A DNA stretch of 64,000 bases from Prunus persica (lineage: Eukaryota > Streptophyta > Magnoliopsida > Rosales > Rosaceae), in the NCBI RefSeq assembly GCF_000346465.2, contig NC_034011.1, forward strand, positions 18,574,676 through 18,638,675. Direction: 5' to 3'. The position numbers and the translations under genes are program-made. Numbering within the stretch: the stretch's first letter is position 1; each line of letters opens with the position of its first letter. The notes beneath the pieces were generated by a model. It did no database searches, was not told where the DNA came from, and was given only the letters and a program-made list of their open reading frames with translations. Of this stretch, positions 45,549 through 58,600 are shown piece after piece.

Positions 45549-46775
45549 GAGCAAAATTTTAATCAATTTTTAGCTTTAGCTTAAATGCAAAAGGTAGTGT
45601 AGAGACGTAGAGAATAAACAAAATAAATATCAGAAATTCAAACATACAAAGCCAAAATCAGGGATAATAATATAATGAAATTAAAAATGATATAAACGAT
45701 AGCATTAATATTTAGCAAACTTACATAAAAGCAGAAGGGCAGTAGTGCTTAACAGAAGCTTCGCAGAAGCAGCACTTGGAATATAAAAACACTCAAACAC
45801 TCAAAAGTACAAAGTTTATTTGTTGAGACGATAGTTTTTCGATGATTCACAATTGAGGAAAGGTTCTCCTTTTAAAGCCTCGGAGCTGCTGACGTGTCAA
45901 ATAAAGACAAGAAGTCACAAAGCAGCCTACATTAGAGCGGCATCTTCACTTTGATGATTCTGGCTGAACTTTCCCGTAAACAGCCAAAAAGAAAAGGCAA
46001 ACTTTTACAAAAGTGAAAAGTTAAAGTAGAAGAATCTTTCTTTAACCAGAGAAAAAGTAAAGCTAAAATGACATGAAAGCATAAAATTACAATATTTATA
46101 ACCAGAGCATTATATGAACACCCCATGAAGTTTTAGAAATTATATGAACACCTCATGAGGTTTTAAATTGTTTTCACATAACCCATTTTCTTTGATCCAA
46201 AAATTGATGATTTTATATAAACAAATTCTTCAAATAACAAAGTTCGCCTATGATATTATATTACACATACATTCATGGAGGTTCATTTTTTTCATTTGCA
46301 TAAGTTTTTATTTATTTATATGAAATCATCAATTTTTGGAAAATAATTAGAAATCTCAGGAGGTGTTTGTATAAAATCTGAAACCACATGGCGTTTTGTA
46401 GTGTAAACAAGTTGTAAGAGAATATAGAATATTTGCTTAATTGTTTATGAGGAGAAATGACCAAACCAAATCGGTCACTAAATGGATTGATTTGGTAATT
46501 ATGCTATTCGTTTGATGACTAAATCAAATCAATTCTAACCGTAATATAACATTATTAGGGAGAAGAAGACACATAATGACTTTATTGTTTTCTCCTATTT
46601 TGGGCTTTTGATGGGTATTTTGGACCTTCTTCACGGCCTCACAATGCATAAGAGAAACCAAAACCACTCGATCCGGCCCATTTACAAGCGCTTGTGGATT
46701 AACTACCACTGCAATTGAAGGGGTTCGTCTAGGTCACATTGACTGTCACACAGAGAGAGCGAAAGAAAGAAGACA
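45549..46775. other. Duplicated noncoding DNA, then 5' flank of the ATP synthase gene
   Basis: 45549-46265 repeats 30797-31525. 46266-46775 is the upstream region of the ATP synthase epsilon gene and should contain its promoter; no specific box is claimed. Confidence 0.5.
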
Positions 46776-48606
46776 ATGGCGTCGAACGCAGCGGTGCCGT
46801 TTTGGCGTGCGGCCGGTATGACTTACATCACCTACTCAAACATCTGTGCGAATCTGGTTCGGAATTGCCTCAAGGAGCCTTACAAGACTGAAGCAATATC
46901 TCGCGAGAGGGTACACTTCGCCGTCTCCAAGTGGACCGATGGCAAGCCTGAGACGCCCAGTAAGCTCATCCCCACTTTTGCTTTCAGATTTCAGATCTTG
47001 GGTTTTCATTTCTGGTTTGATTGCTTATTTGCTTGTTTAAAACCTCTTCCGTTTATCGTTGTTAGTTTGTGATTTCAATCGGTGCGTTTGGAATCTGGGA
47101 TTTTTCAGATGAATTGAAATTTCGTGTATTTTTGTGAAATGAGATTTAATCTCATGATGGGCTAATTGAGGTCGATTTGCAATGTTGGGTTGTGTGATTG
47201 GTTTGATGTGAATGAGTTGCTCACATCATGAACTTTTGAAAGTTTTTATTTTTCTTTCGGTTTAACAAATAATGATGAAAATGCATTTGATTTAATTAAG
47301 CACATTAGATTCACGAGGTTTCTTCCAATTTATGAAAAAAAAAAAAAAATTTCAAATAATCAAAGGTGTTAACTTTTAGATTAATCTGGGTTGTTATAAC
47401 TAAAGCACCCACGTCAAAAGCATGTTGTGATCGCATGGTTTAAGTTTCAGAGTTGAGATTTGTGAAATGAGAATGTCTCCCTAAACTTTGCACCTTATGT
47501 TTAGCCCAAATGGGTATTAAGGCAATGCACTCTTTGTTCAGTTTTTAAGACTTTTTGGACCATTTATAATAGCCGCAGATGTTTTTTTTCCCCCTTACTG
47601 TTTTCTTTTAGGGTAAGTAGAACATATGATACTAGTCGGGGATTGCAAGGACTGCACTTGCTGGGGTATTATCGTGTGCTCTAAGGGGCTGTATACCTTG
47701 TGAAGCAGTACTTGCAAAAGCAGAGTAAGAAAATAGAACCTAAGCAGGATGAAATAATTGCACAGATGTATGTTAATGCTGACCACATTTCCTTTCCTTA
47801 TTTCACGTGTACAAGGATGGTATCTAAATACATCTTAGAGCACTTTTTAATCCTTTTGCTCTAAGAGTAAATAAAAGTAACTTCTAGCATGTGATCTTGG
47901 CTTCTGTTTTGAAATGAATTGCAATCCTTCTGTATATCTCAGCTTAACCGTGTTGCTTTAAGTTAGTTGTGACTCCTCTTTGGGTTCAGCTGCCTAAGTA
48001 TAAGTTGTTAACCCCAGGATAACTCCCCCAGAAGAGGGGGAGTAGAGTTAGAACCATAGGGCTGTATAGGAACAATTTGGCAGCACGTTTTTTCTTAGAG
48101 CATTCACTTTGGTGTTGAAATGAGGAGATTTTGATTGGGACTTGATTTGTTAATATTGTGTGTTTTCTGAAGTGTCCACTGTGAGCTGTTTTGATTCAAG
48201 GGGATGTTGCTTATTTCGATCTGCTAACTAATGAAGAAAATCTGGCAGACAATGCAATTTTAAGGCTGATTTCAGATTCTTGAAAATATTTATCTTGAAC
48301 TTTTTGTTATTACCAATGCTGTTGCCATTCATGAGTGTTGTATTGTTTGGAATGAAGAAAATACAATGCAATGGCTATAGATTCCTAATAGTATATTAAT
48401 GCTTTAAATTTTTGTTATGTGTGAATGGGTAGCATATTAATAATGGATTGTGATTAATATTTGGCTTTGATAAAAGTGCATACATTTGCATGGTAATTTG
48501 ATTTGTGAGCTTTGTGAATAACGAATCTATATTCCGCCAGGCCAGTATTCTCATGGGTGTTTTTTGTTTTCTGACAGCTATCCGTACGGACACACCTGAT
48601 GTATGA
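46776..48606 (+). CDS. Mitochondrial ATP synthase F1 subunit epsilon
   Basis: Two exons, 46776-46959 and 48578-48606, joined across a 1,618-bp GT-AG intron. They encode 70 residues, the usual length of the plant protein. It begins [20 protein letters not shown] and ends IRTDTPDV, almost the same as the Arabidopsis epsilon subunit from memory. The protein belongs to the central stalk of mitochondrial F1 (equivalent to animal epsilon, not bacterial epsilon) and has no cleaved presequence that I can see. The last exon is only 29 bp, so an exon-1-only reading would miss the conserved C-terminus. Confidence 0.95.
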
Positions 48607-49814
48607 GTTGAAGAATATTGGATTGCTCATGCCCTTGGGTTACACAGATGCTTTCTTCCTTTTGTTGTCGCTTTGATAGATGTGATTATATCGGGTTTTT
48701 GATGCCCAAAACTTTCAGACTTGGATTGTATTCTGTGTTTCTGCATGATCTTTCTGTTATAATAATGATGTATTGACACTGATGAAGTGTCTGATTGTTT
48801 TAGTAGTATAATCTCACCCTACAACTACCTTGCTCAATTTTAGAAGTTCCTCCATCTGCATTTTTCATTTGGAAGATTTGGAGAAAACTTATTCACTAAC
48901 TTGTCTTGTTGCCCATTAAGGTCTGTTTTGATTTTTGTTTTTATGAGAGAAGTACCAAAAAACAGGAACACGACAAGGAGCCTTGGCCTCTAGGGCAACA
49001 ACCACTGAGAGTATCCATTCGCAGCAACCGCGGCTGCGACGCCTCCTGGAACACACACTTAAATTCAGATCCGTGAGCAAACCTCTGGACATTTGAAATG
49101 GTAGTCTTAAGGCACCAAGGCACTTCACATCTGTTATTAAATATAATGAGAAGCCATTAAAGTCTCTGATCACGAAACTTGAAGCTGCTCGGGTGGTAGA
49201 GGTGACTAGGCTATCGAAATTAAGCTTCAGAGAAGAAGTTATATGCTATATAGGCCCAATAAGGTTGTAATTGACCAAAAACTAAATTTCATTTGACATT
49301 TGCCAAACGGATAATTTAAAAGATCAATAAATCCATTATACATGATGCCCATTAATAAAAGAAGTTTTATTTTGGTTCAATCACAAAATAGTAACTTTGT
49401 TTCTTATTGAAGCTGTGATTTCTAGATCTTATATCTTCTGTCGGTTGAATCCACCACAGGAAATGCATCACTTTGTAGACAACATTACAATCAATCCATT
49501 ATTTTTGTGCATGGTCTTATCCAAATATGCCACATTGACAGCAAGCGTGAGCATGAGCTAATACTTTTTCTTGCAATTGTTGTGGCAGGTTTCTACGTTG
49601 TTGTCCTCCCCTTAATATGCCAAATTGACAGCAAACGTGAGAAGCCTATTGGGAAAACAATAATAATAATATTGACAATTTAGCATCCTGAATGGCATAC
49701 AACCCTAAACGTTACATTCTGCTTAGCTAAAACCGTTATAAAAGAAAAAGAAAACACAACCCAATGGCAGCTTAAAGTTTTACTTAGCAGACGTTATTAA
49801 AGTTTAGCATACAT
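48607..49814. other. 3' flank and intergenic DNA, no gene supported
   Basis: Includes the 3' UTR of the ATP synthase gene. 48916-49173 has overlapping minus-strand open frames (SRRRRSRGCCEW) of unknown origin that are not supported as a gene. Confidence 0.45.
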
Positions 49815-49824
49815 TAATTATTTG

Positions 49825-50007
49825 CAGTCCCGATCTTTTGGACTACAGGAGTCCAAGAGATTTGTGGTCACTCACCGTTGGATGTAAATTCAACGGTTCA
49901 CTCAATCTTGAACTCCTTTTAAGAAACTTTTTTGAACCATTAGATTAATATCCAACGGTGAGTGACCACAATTTCTTGGACTCCTGTGGTCCAAGAGATC
50001 AGGACTG
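49825..50007. mobile_element. Foldback Mutator-type MITE with perfect 10-bp target duplication
   Basis: The two halves are inverted copies of about 75 bp: CAGTCC(C/T)GATCT, ACAGGAGTCCAAGA and TGTGGTCACTCACCGTTGGAT occur in both arms. It is flanked by TAATTATTTG on both sides (49815-49824 and 50008-50017). Long inverted arms with a 9-11 bp duplication are the signature of MULE-type MITEs. Confidence 0.92.
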
Positions 50008-50017
50008 TAATTATTTG

Positions 50018-50447
50018 TATGGAGGTTTGGTTGCTTAATCTATGTGGAAAGTATGATCACATAGTATAACTTATCCACATAATTAAATATATCAAAATAG
50101 AAAAAATATATCATAATGACGACCAATGACATAAGAAGTAAGTATTCTACTTACTTTTGTGGAAGGGAAAAAAAAAGGAGAGAACTATAAATAGCAGGTA
50201 AAAAGTGGTTGCAACTTCCATTACAGCATGTGAAACCCTAATTAACATAATCACAAAGATCATCAAAAATTAGATATTTTCCCCTAGTTCTCCTACCACT
50301 CTCCATCTTAATTATCTCAAAGTAATATAAATATAAACCCATGATTTATAAGATAAAACTATATATATACAATTTATTATTTTATTATAATGAAAATTGA
50401 TCAATAAGATACAACTATATTTTTGTTAGTTCTTATGTGAACGAAAA
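50018..50447. other. Intergenic DNA, no gene seen
   Basis: AT-rich; nothing recognised. Confidence 0.5.
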
Positions 50448-50468
50448 GGTGGTTGATTGAGAAATTAA

Positions 50469-50690
50469 CCAATGAGGGTTGGTTCAGTTGGTAAGATTCC
50501 TGCCCTGTGTGTAGCCCCGTCAATGTTCGAGTCCCGCTGCCAGATTGGTGTGCAATATGTAATTTTCTACATAAATCTATACCCGTGGCAATTGACAATT
50601 GAGTGCCACATATAAGTCCTTCTGACTCGAAGTTATGAGTATGACCTGGTACTGGTGATGAGAGTAGTCAATCTTCCTCTTTAAAAAAAA
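50469..50690 (+). mobile_element. Full-length tRNA-derived SINE, family B, with target duplication
   Basis: Head CCAATGAGGG, A-box-like TGGTTCAGTTGGTAAG (50480-50495), B box GTTCGAGTCCC (50525-50535), a roughly 140-bp unrelated body and an A tail at 50683-50690. It is flanked by GGTGGTTGATTGAGAAATTAA (50448-50468) and the same sequence with one extra base (50691-50712), a target duplication of 21-22 bp. Confidence 0.9.
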
Positions 50691-50712
50691 GGTGGTTGAG
50701 TTGAGAAATTAA

Positions 50713-52246
50713 AGTTACACGTTTGCTTATGTTTGGCGACTGGTAAGAATTTATAATCTACCTTTTTTGTTTTCTTCTTCTTTCTTTTTTCATTGGGCAA
50801 GAACATCTTCAGGAAATTTGATGTAAGGGCTTACGAGTCTTGACATGATAAACAAGTAGAATTAATACATATAATATCTTGTCCACTCTAGAGTGGGGCA
50901 ACAAACAAGGGTAGGGATGCATATATGTCGCGGTCTGGTTCGACAGCTCGAGTTACATATGCATGGAGATCGATACCTTTCTTTATATATGGACAAGGAG
51001 AGGTTGCGTCAATGTTTGAAAAAAGAGAACAAGATTGATCCTATACAGATCTTAAACCAAAATTTATGGTTTTTTTTTTCTTGTTTGAAAGGTTACCTAA
51101 CATGTAGTCTTTTACTTTCTTCTAAGAGTAAAGGTGATGAGAATAGCTGAATGTGTAGGGCGGCTTTATATGTAAGCAACTTCTAAGAATAAATAATATA
51201 AAAAAGAACCATATCTCTTGGGGCTATGTTCTTACGAGTTTTAACAAAAACAATTCTGATATGGGATATTAGAGCATGCAATTTCGGTAGTTGCCATTGC
51301 CAATGATCGCTTAGTTTGGAGGCCTCATCTCCATTTTTGTTAAAGGAAAGCCTTGAGTTCATTTGATTTGGGTTCCATTACAATCTACGATAGTAGTTTA
51401 TATTTGATTCAATCCATCACGAGAGTATTTGCATTTCAATTTTCTCTGTTATAACTCGATGAATTTTTTTAGACTGGTCTAATATAGGCGCGTCTAAATT
51501 TTAATGTTATGGTAGCAACATCACGTGATATTACTAATGATTGAGGTGGACAACATGATTGATATTTTATGAACATAGAATATTGCATTAATAAAGAGCA
51601 CACACTGGCTATCATATGACTGAATTAGTAACACTACGTAAACGTTGAAGAATTGTATCTCACCTCAATGATTATGAAGGAGGAAAACCGATTCATTTAT
51701 ACAGTGATTGTTTACATGTCAAACATCAAGAGAAGGAAGAAAAGCTATATAAGGTAAATTACAATTTTTTTTGGTGAACAAAAGTTTAGGGGAAGATTGG
51801 CTACTATCACCACCAACGCCATGACATACCCATAACCTCGAGCTGGAATGACTTACGCGTGGCACCCAACTGTCAGCTGCCACCAAAGGCAGAGCCAATA
51901 AAGGCCTAGAAGGGTCAGCTGACCCTCATGAAATTTCAAAATTAACCCTACATTCATTACTATTTACCCTTTTGTATATAAATTATTATTAAAATATGAC
52001 CCTTCTCAGCTTTCCTTTTTTCTTTTCTCACATTTTTTTAATAACTTCTTAATTAAAGAACTACTAACCTAAAAGATTTCAAGAGATGAAAACTCGTCGA
52101 GGACGATTGTGAATGTATTGGAATGACATATGAGTTATTACTAAAGACTTTGTATTATTAGATAAATTTATCTTGTTATGTGATGATTTTATTTTTTGAG
52201 GTTGACCCTCCTTGATGAATTTTCTTGCTCCGCCATTGGCTGCCAT
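50713..52246. other. Intergenic DNA with weak repeat signs, no gene
   Basis: 51885-52240 starts GGCAGAGCCAATAAA and ends with the complement of GGCGGAGCAAGAAAA, and both halves have a GGGTCA(G/A)C block. This may be a degenerate TIR element. No supported coding exon. Confidence 0.4.
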
Positions 52247-52373
52247 CAGTATGGATTTATATAAGAAATTATAGATCGCGCACCAATAAGGACTGCTGGA
52301 AGCGGGACTCAAACTGGTAAAGCTACACACAGTGCAGGGACCTCACCAACTGAACCAACCCTCATTGGTGTAA
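52247..52373 (-). mobile_element. SINE family B, truncated copy
   Basis: The minus strand matches the first 125 bp of the 50469-50690 SINE: head CACCAATGAGGGTTGGTTCA, A box, B box (TTGAGTCCCGCT), then ATTGGTGCGCGAT and TATAAATCCATAC. The tail is missing, cut at the border of the 51885-52246 repeat. Confidence 0.85.
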
Positions 52374-52519
52374 ATTACAATTAATTAACAGAAAATATAA
52401 TCAAAACAATTGGAGTTGATTGCAATTATATAATTGTGATGGAGTGATTTCCAAAATAGTTTGTGTGTCACACCCCCACAAGATGGTGGGGCGACCTCGC
52501 ACCGTCAGCTTGGATCGAA

Positions 52520-52695
52520 GAAGGAAACGTCATAGGATAATCTTTTTGTGAAAATATCTACTAGTTGCTCAAATGTTGACCAATTTTTCGCGAACAAAAT
52601 GATAATCAACCTCTACATGTCGTGTGCAAGGATGAAAAACTGGATTAGAAGCATATGTGATTGCGCTAAAATTGGCACATGACTCATCTTTGTTT
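52520..52695 (-). pseudogene. Ty1-copia pol C-terminal scrap (RNase H end)
   Basis: On the minus strand it reads ASNPVFHPCTRHVEVDYHFV then REKLV, then (frame broken) a remnant of the LADIFTK-type motif. This is the end of copia RNase H. Stops follow. It is a different lineage from the 13080 remnant by wording (VFHPCTRHVEVDYHF versus VFHSCTEHLEVDYHY). Confidence 0.8.
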
Positions 52696-53524
52696 GACAA
52701 CATGTCAGTTTCTTAGGGGTTTAGTGGTCGGACTACGAGTGTGTGGTCAGCAGTCGGCCTTATATAGTCGGATAGGGCCACATGTCGCATTCTTATTAGG
52801 TAGACTGAGCTCGGTCATTTCCTAAGTCAGCATATGTTAAATGTTCAAATATATTCAAATGGTAATAATGTAAAAATATGGCTCTTTAATAAAAAAAATA
52901 ATAATAAAGTTTAGGGATATCACATTCTATATACCATCTTGTGTATTATCTTTTTAATAGAGGTGAGACTCATTGTATTAATGGGTTCCACCTCTATTAA
53001 AGAGGTGATATATAAAATGTTGTCTCCCTAGCATGACGGCATAAGGCTTTTACATTTCTTTGTTAGTAATTAATTAGAAAAAATTAATTAAGCCTCATTG
53101 TTTCGTATACACAAAAAAATAAAAACACATGTACACATTAATTTTAAGGCATGTAGATGCACTTGACCTAGCAATTACGCATACATTCTTGATCATTGAA
53201 GTCATGATTAGCTTTGACCGCTTTACAATCCCTTCGAATGCAACTGCGATGGCATTTTGGTCTTACTGGCAACCAATCATGGTCTATAATTATTTCATCC
53301 AAAGGACCAGACAGGAGAGAAGGCTTAATAAATATAAATATTTCATCCAAGTAAGAGGGAAGGCCAAGATGATCAACTTTCTACCACAAAATGGGAAAGC
53401 TTAATTCTGATCAGCACCATAATCATCACCTTAAGTACCCTCTTACAGTTAATTTCTCTCCTCTTGGTGTTTTCTTTTACAATCTGAAAGTAGTTATATA
53501 TATATATATAGATATATACAAAAT
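52696..53524. other. Intergenic DNA, no gene supported
   Basis: Open frames at 53129-53404 lack recognisable content. A short TATATA run lies near 53495-53510. Confidence 0.45.
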
Positions 53525-53660
53525 TAAACCCGTATGGTATAGTCAATGGGTTCCCACCACAGTGGTGGTGGATTCTCCCTCTCCTATGATATCCAGGATC
53601 GAACTCTAGTGGGGTTTCTTTCCTCCAATGTAACCACACACCCAAAAAAAAAAAAAAAAA
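53525..53660 (+). mobile_element. tRNA-derived SINE-like element with poly(A) tail
   Basis: A-box-like TGGTATAGTCAATGGG (53535-53550), B-box-like GGATCGAACTC (53596-53606) and an 18-A tail (53643-53660). No clear target duplication. Confidence 0.6.
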
Positions 53661-54210
53661 CTCATATAATATAAATGTACAATATTTCTTTAAGTCAATA
53701 ATTTAAAATGATGGAAATAAAATTTAATATGAAGATTGATTATTCAGCATGTATGATCATTGCTTCAAACAATTTAATAATAATACTCCAAATGATTTCT
53801 TATGTAACCAAAAGGTGATAAAAATAGCTGTATGGCTGTTGGTGTTTGGCCCAAAATAAAAATAAAAATTTATATATATATTTACGACTTTGACAAATAT
53901 ACAAGTCTAATATTATTTTTTTCGAGAACCAAAGTATGTATAAGATCATCACAAGTACCACCCTCATGAAATTCATTTTTCTTGCAATATTAATATTATT
54001 TAGCTCCCCTCCTTCCTGCTGGTGTATTCGTTACATCTGAAAGTAATTATATAAAACCCAGATTTTATACATAACTCTTAAGCTAATATAATTTTTAATT
54101 AATTATAATGTGAAGATTATCGAACATGCGATGATTGCTTCGAACAATATTATATGCAAATGTAATTTTCTTATGCAACCGAAAGGTGATAAGAGTAGCT
54201 TGGGACTGTT
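53661..54210. other. Intergenic DNA, no gene seen
   Basis: AT-rich. A phrase (AACCAAAAGGTGATAAAAATAG / AACCGAAAGGTGATAAGAGTAG) is repeated at about 53808 and 54178, hinting at an old duplication of 53700-53830 and 54090-54200. Confidence 0.5.
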
Positions 54211-54307
54211 TCTTTTTTTATACAAGTAAATATTGGAGGAGGAGAAAATCGAACCTAGGACATCGAGAGCATATGTAAATGCTTTTAATTACTTGAGTTA
54301 CAAACTT
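54211..54307 (-). mobile_element. tRNA-derived SINE-like element, family A, second copy
   Basis: On the minus strand: TAACTCAAGTAATTAAAAGC (A-box region), GGTTCGATTTTC (B box), then TACTTGTATAAAAAAAG. It matches the layout of 11588-11692. Confidence 0.6.
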
Positions 54308-55681
54308 CTTTAATAGCTCAAACCTATTTTGTGTCTTCATTTGTGTGGCTATTAGTTATCGCGGGTTTATGTATAATCTAACCACCCTTTGTGATGATTC
54401 ATCAAAGACACCCTTAAAATACAAATCTACTTTCCACCAAACATAAAAAGAAGAAATACTTGGAGGTGGAATCTAAGCACAGGCTTCACAGCCTGTAAAG
54501 AACAGGTTAGCACTTGGCATATATACACATTGTTGTTTCCTCTTTTCTATTTTGGATTAGGAGTACTGTGCGATATAATACTATTTTTTGTTGCTAAGTT
54601 AAGCCAGCTAGCACTTCACAAATCATGACAGAATAAATTACACAAACCCTGCATGTATATTTTTGTGTGTGGGGACTTTACAAACTTGCTAACTGCCAAT
54701 TAACAAAACCCAATTAGGAAAACGACAAAAAATGTCGTGAACAATGTGAAAAATAATTTCATCATGTTCGACATGTGAAAATAAATATCCAACCATCACA
54801 TTCTCCTGATATAAATAGGTACCTAATTCGAATTTGAGTGTGAGAGAGCATGCTCATTATTTTGGCCAATTAATTTAATTTATATATACACGAATATATT
54901 TTTTATTATGACAAAATACATATTAATTTTTTCACTAAATAACGTACCCGCACATATATTTAAGGGCGGATTTATGTCTAGACTGGAGTAGACTCCAGCA
55001 TAGGAGAAGATTTTTAAATATTAAATATGGTTTAAATTTTATAAGTTTATTTGGTTTAAAAATTATTTAGTCTATTCCTATAAAAATTTATGAATCCGCT
55101 GTTGCACATATTAACGTCTTACTTGTTAAAAATTTATAAGATTAAGAATGAACTCAAATTTGAATAATGAGACTCACACATCGTATGTATCGATTTAAAT
55201 AGGGAAACCTATACGCTAACAATTCACAAAGGGTATGTTTTGTTACACGTGAATTGGGTAAATTTCAAAAATTACCTATTCCGTAAAAGGATAATTACTC
55301 AATAAAGAACACAGAAGAATTAGGAAGTCGTAAATCAGAGTCAGAGCTTATTCCTTCTATTATTAACTGCTGTCAATGTTAAGTAAATCGCAGTCAAACA
55401 AAACCGTCCCTCCATCCAAAAACCAATTAGTCATCGCAGTCGCGTTGGCTTGGCTGGCTCTGTCTCTTCACCAAAACACGCCTCTTTACGACTCTCTCTC
55501 TCTCTCTCCGCTCCCTCTCTTTGCTTAGCTCAGAAGCTCAATTTCCATGGCCTAATTGCTTTTGGCGAATAAATTTGAATTACAGTTTTTACCCTCCTTG
55601 GATCGGTCACCTGTTTGCTCCTTGGAGCCCTAATTTTGGAGCTGGTTCAGCTGATTGATCTGTGATCTGTTTGGTGGACTG
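54308..55681. other. Intergenic DNA and 5' region of EXO84B
   Basis: No gene to about 55400. 55490-55681 is the probable EXO84B leader, with a CT microsatellite (55493-55508) of the kind often seen in plant 5' UTRs. Confidence 0.5.
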
Positions 55682-58600
55682 ATGGCTTCGGCGAAGACGG
55701 CTCGGTCCAGAGGCACGCCGGTCAAAGAGAACGGCGTCAAGCTCGAGGAAGGCCTCAATGTCTTCAAGTCTGATAAGTTCGATTCCCAAGGCTATGTTCA
55801 GTCACGATGCTCTCTCAACGAGAAGGTCAGTTTTTGCTCTTGCTATACAGATAAATAGATGTACACGTTGATTTGTTCCGCTGTTTGGTTGCTGAGAAAC
55901 CATGGGGAAGTTGAAAAAGAAGGAATTCTATATTAGAATTATGAATGCAATGCTATTTTTGCTTAGTCGTAGGATTTGATTTCTTTTAGCAATTTCCGGA
56001 TAGGCCTGAACTTCGATTTTATATGGAATTACGAAATTTGAAGGGGCCAAAGTTAAATTTATATACTTGAACTTTGCTTGCAGGAAATAAGACAATTATG
56101 TTCATATCTTTTGGACTTAAAGAGAGCTTCTGCCGAGGAAATGCGTAGAAGTGTCTATGCTAACTACACGGCATTCATACGGTGAGTTTTCATTGAATGG
56201 TTAATGTGAGAAGTTTGTGAGTTTGTAACATCCTTCATATGCAATTTTATATGTTCATGTTCCGAGGTGCTTCACTTTAACAGCATTGTATTTGCTCGGT
56301 ATATGCTTGGGTATTTGGGTTAGTTTTTGACTCATTTGACACAATATTTGGATAGCGAGATTCTTTAGTTTTTAAGTGTGGTATGTAAAATATTCCCACC
56401 ATTTCTAGCTCTAGGTAAAAAGTATAAGGCACTCCATTGGTTCATTTAAATTGTATTTCACATAGTATGAAATTTTATCAATGAAATCAGTTGCATGGGC
56501 GTATCAAGTTTTCTTTTCTTATTAGTTTGGTTTTTGCTGCTGTGTTTATGGCAGGCTTACCCAGCTTTTTTTCTTTCAACTTGTTCAGAGTTCAGAGCTA
56601 ATTAAATTTGAGATTCAAAATTTTATTTGTACTTGTTGCAAGGCATAGTAATTGTGTTTCGTTCTTTAAGTGAGAGTTGAAGCATTTTCGGTTTTTGTAC
56701 CTTTGTGTGTTTTCTTGTTGCTTTAGTTTTATGATTGATAAAAGTTGGTATCCAAGGTAATTTACTGCCAATATGGTCACACTCAAAGTGATTGTATTTG
56801 ATATTTTCATTTTTGTAATTAGGAACTTCCAATTCTTGTCAACCTTTTTGCATAATCGACTCTTGTTTGGGTAACTTTCATGTATTTAGTTAACTTAAAT
56901 GCCATTTTCACATTCCATTGGAAGGTTAAACTAGTTTGTTCTTCAATTATGGAGTCATTTCTTTTGATACACCATTCTTCGTTGAGTGTAATTTGGATTT
57001 TATATTAACTGCACTTCTTACTCACAGCACTTCCAAAGAGATATCAGATTTGGAGGGGGAGCTTTCTTCTATCAGAAACCTGCTATCTACTCAAGCTGCT
57101 TTGATTCATGGTCTAGCTGAAGGAGTTAATATTGGTTCCTTATCTGTTTCTGAAGGTTCTACTGCAAATGGTGTATTAATTTCTGAAGATAAAGAACCTT
57201 CAGACCTGGAAAAGTGGTTAGTAGAATTTCCTGATCTCTTGGATGTTCTGTTGGCTGAGAGGAGAGTAGATGAAGCTTTAGATGCCTTGGATGAAGGTGA
57301 ACGTGTGGCTGCTGAAGCAAAACAACTGAAGCTGTTGGATCCAGCTTTACTAATGTCTCTGCAGAATTCTATTGTCGAGCGCAGGCAAAGGTTAGCTGAT
57401 CAGCTTGCCGAGGCTGCTTGCCAGCCTTCGACCCGCGGTGGTGAACTTCGTGCAGCTATATCAGCACTTAAAAGGCTTGGGGATGGCCCTCGTGCACACA
57501 GTTTGCTGCTCAGTGCTCATTTCCAAAGATATCAGTATAATATGCAAAGCCTTCGTCCATCGAGCACCTCATATGGAGGAGCATATACTGCTGCACTCTC
57601 ACAGATGGTGTTCTCTGCTATTGCTCAAGCTGCCAGTGATTCCTCGGCTATATTTGGTAAGGAAACAGATTACACTTCCGAGCTTGTGATGTGGGCAATA
57701 AAGCAAACTGAGGCTTTTGCCCTCCTCATTAAAAGGCATGCATTAGCTTCATCAGCAGCTGCTGGGGGATTAAGAGCTGCCGCAGAGTGTGTTCAAATAG
57801 CATTAGGTCATTGTTCCTTGTTGGAAGCTCGTGGTTTGGCACTTTGTCCTGTGCTTTTGAAACTCTTTAGGCCTAGTGTTGAACAAGCACTAGACGCTAA
57901 TTTAAAACGAATTGAAGAAAGCACTGCTGCCCTAGCTGCTGCTGATGACTGGGTTCTTACATATGCTCCAACAGCTACACGGCAATCTGGCAGGCCTTCA
58001 AGTACATCCCTTAATACAACAGCATTCCAACATAAACTCACAAGTAGTGCACATCGATTCAATTTGATGGTCCAGGTAAATGATTTTTCTCCCACATAAA
58101 ATCAATTAATTAGGTTTCTGTGTGTGTGTGATCCCTCATTTCATTTTAGCTTCATAATTTACCTGATCTTGCAGGATTTCTTTGAGGATGTAGGACCATT
58201 GCTCAGTATGCAATTGGGTGGTCAGACATTGGAAGGTTTGCTCCAAGTTTTTAATTCATATGTGAACATGCTCATAAAAGCATTACCGGGTTCAATGGAG
58301 GAAGAAGCAAACTTTGAAGGTTCTGGGAATAAAATTGTTCGTATCGCTGAGAATGAAGCTCAACAGATTGCTTTGCTGGCGAATGCATCATTATTAGCAG
58401 ATGAGCTACTTCCACGTGCAGCCATGAAGCTGTCTCCACTGAATCAGGTTGCATACAGGGATGATCTTCGTAGAAGATCATCAGATAGGCAAAACCGGCA
58501 TCCTGAGCAAAGGGAGTGGAAGAGGCGACTGGGCAGCTCAGTTGATAGATTAAAAGATAGTTTTTGTCGTCAGCATGCTCTAGATCTCATTTTCACAGAG

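Larger units (their letters stand above)
42665..46265 (+). repeat. Segmental duplication, copy 2 (DUF247 block)
   Basis: Same content and orientation as 28310-31525, offset about 14.1 kb at the 5' end and 14.75 kb at the 3' end. The difference is the roughly 650-bp deletion in copy 1. Identity looks well above 95 percent over most of the aligned length by eye. Confidence 0.9.

Noticed and set aside
48916..49173. 85-codon minus-strand frame with SRRRRSRG
   Set aside because: Two frames are open over the same stretch and neither shows a known motif or splice partner.
51885..52246. Degenerate element with GGC(A/G)GAGC ends
   Set aside because: The end match is short and no target duplication was found, so it is only mentioned as intergenic content.
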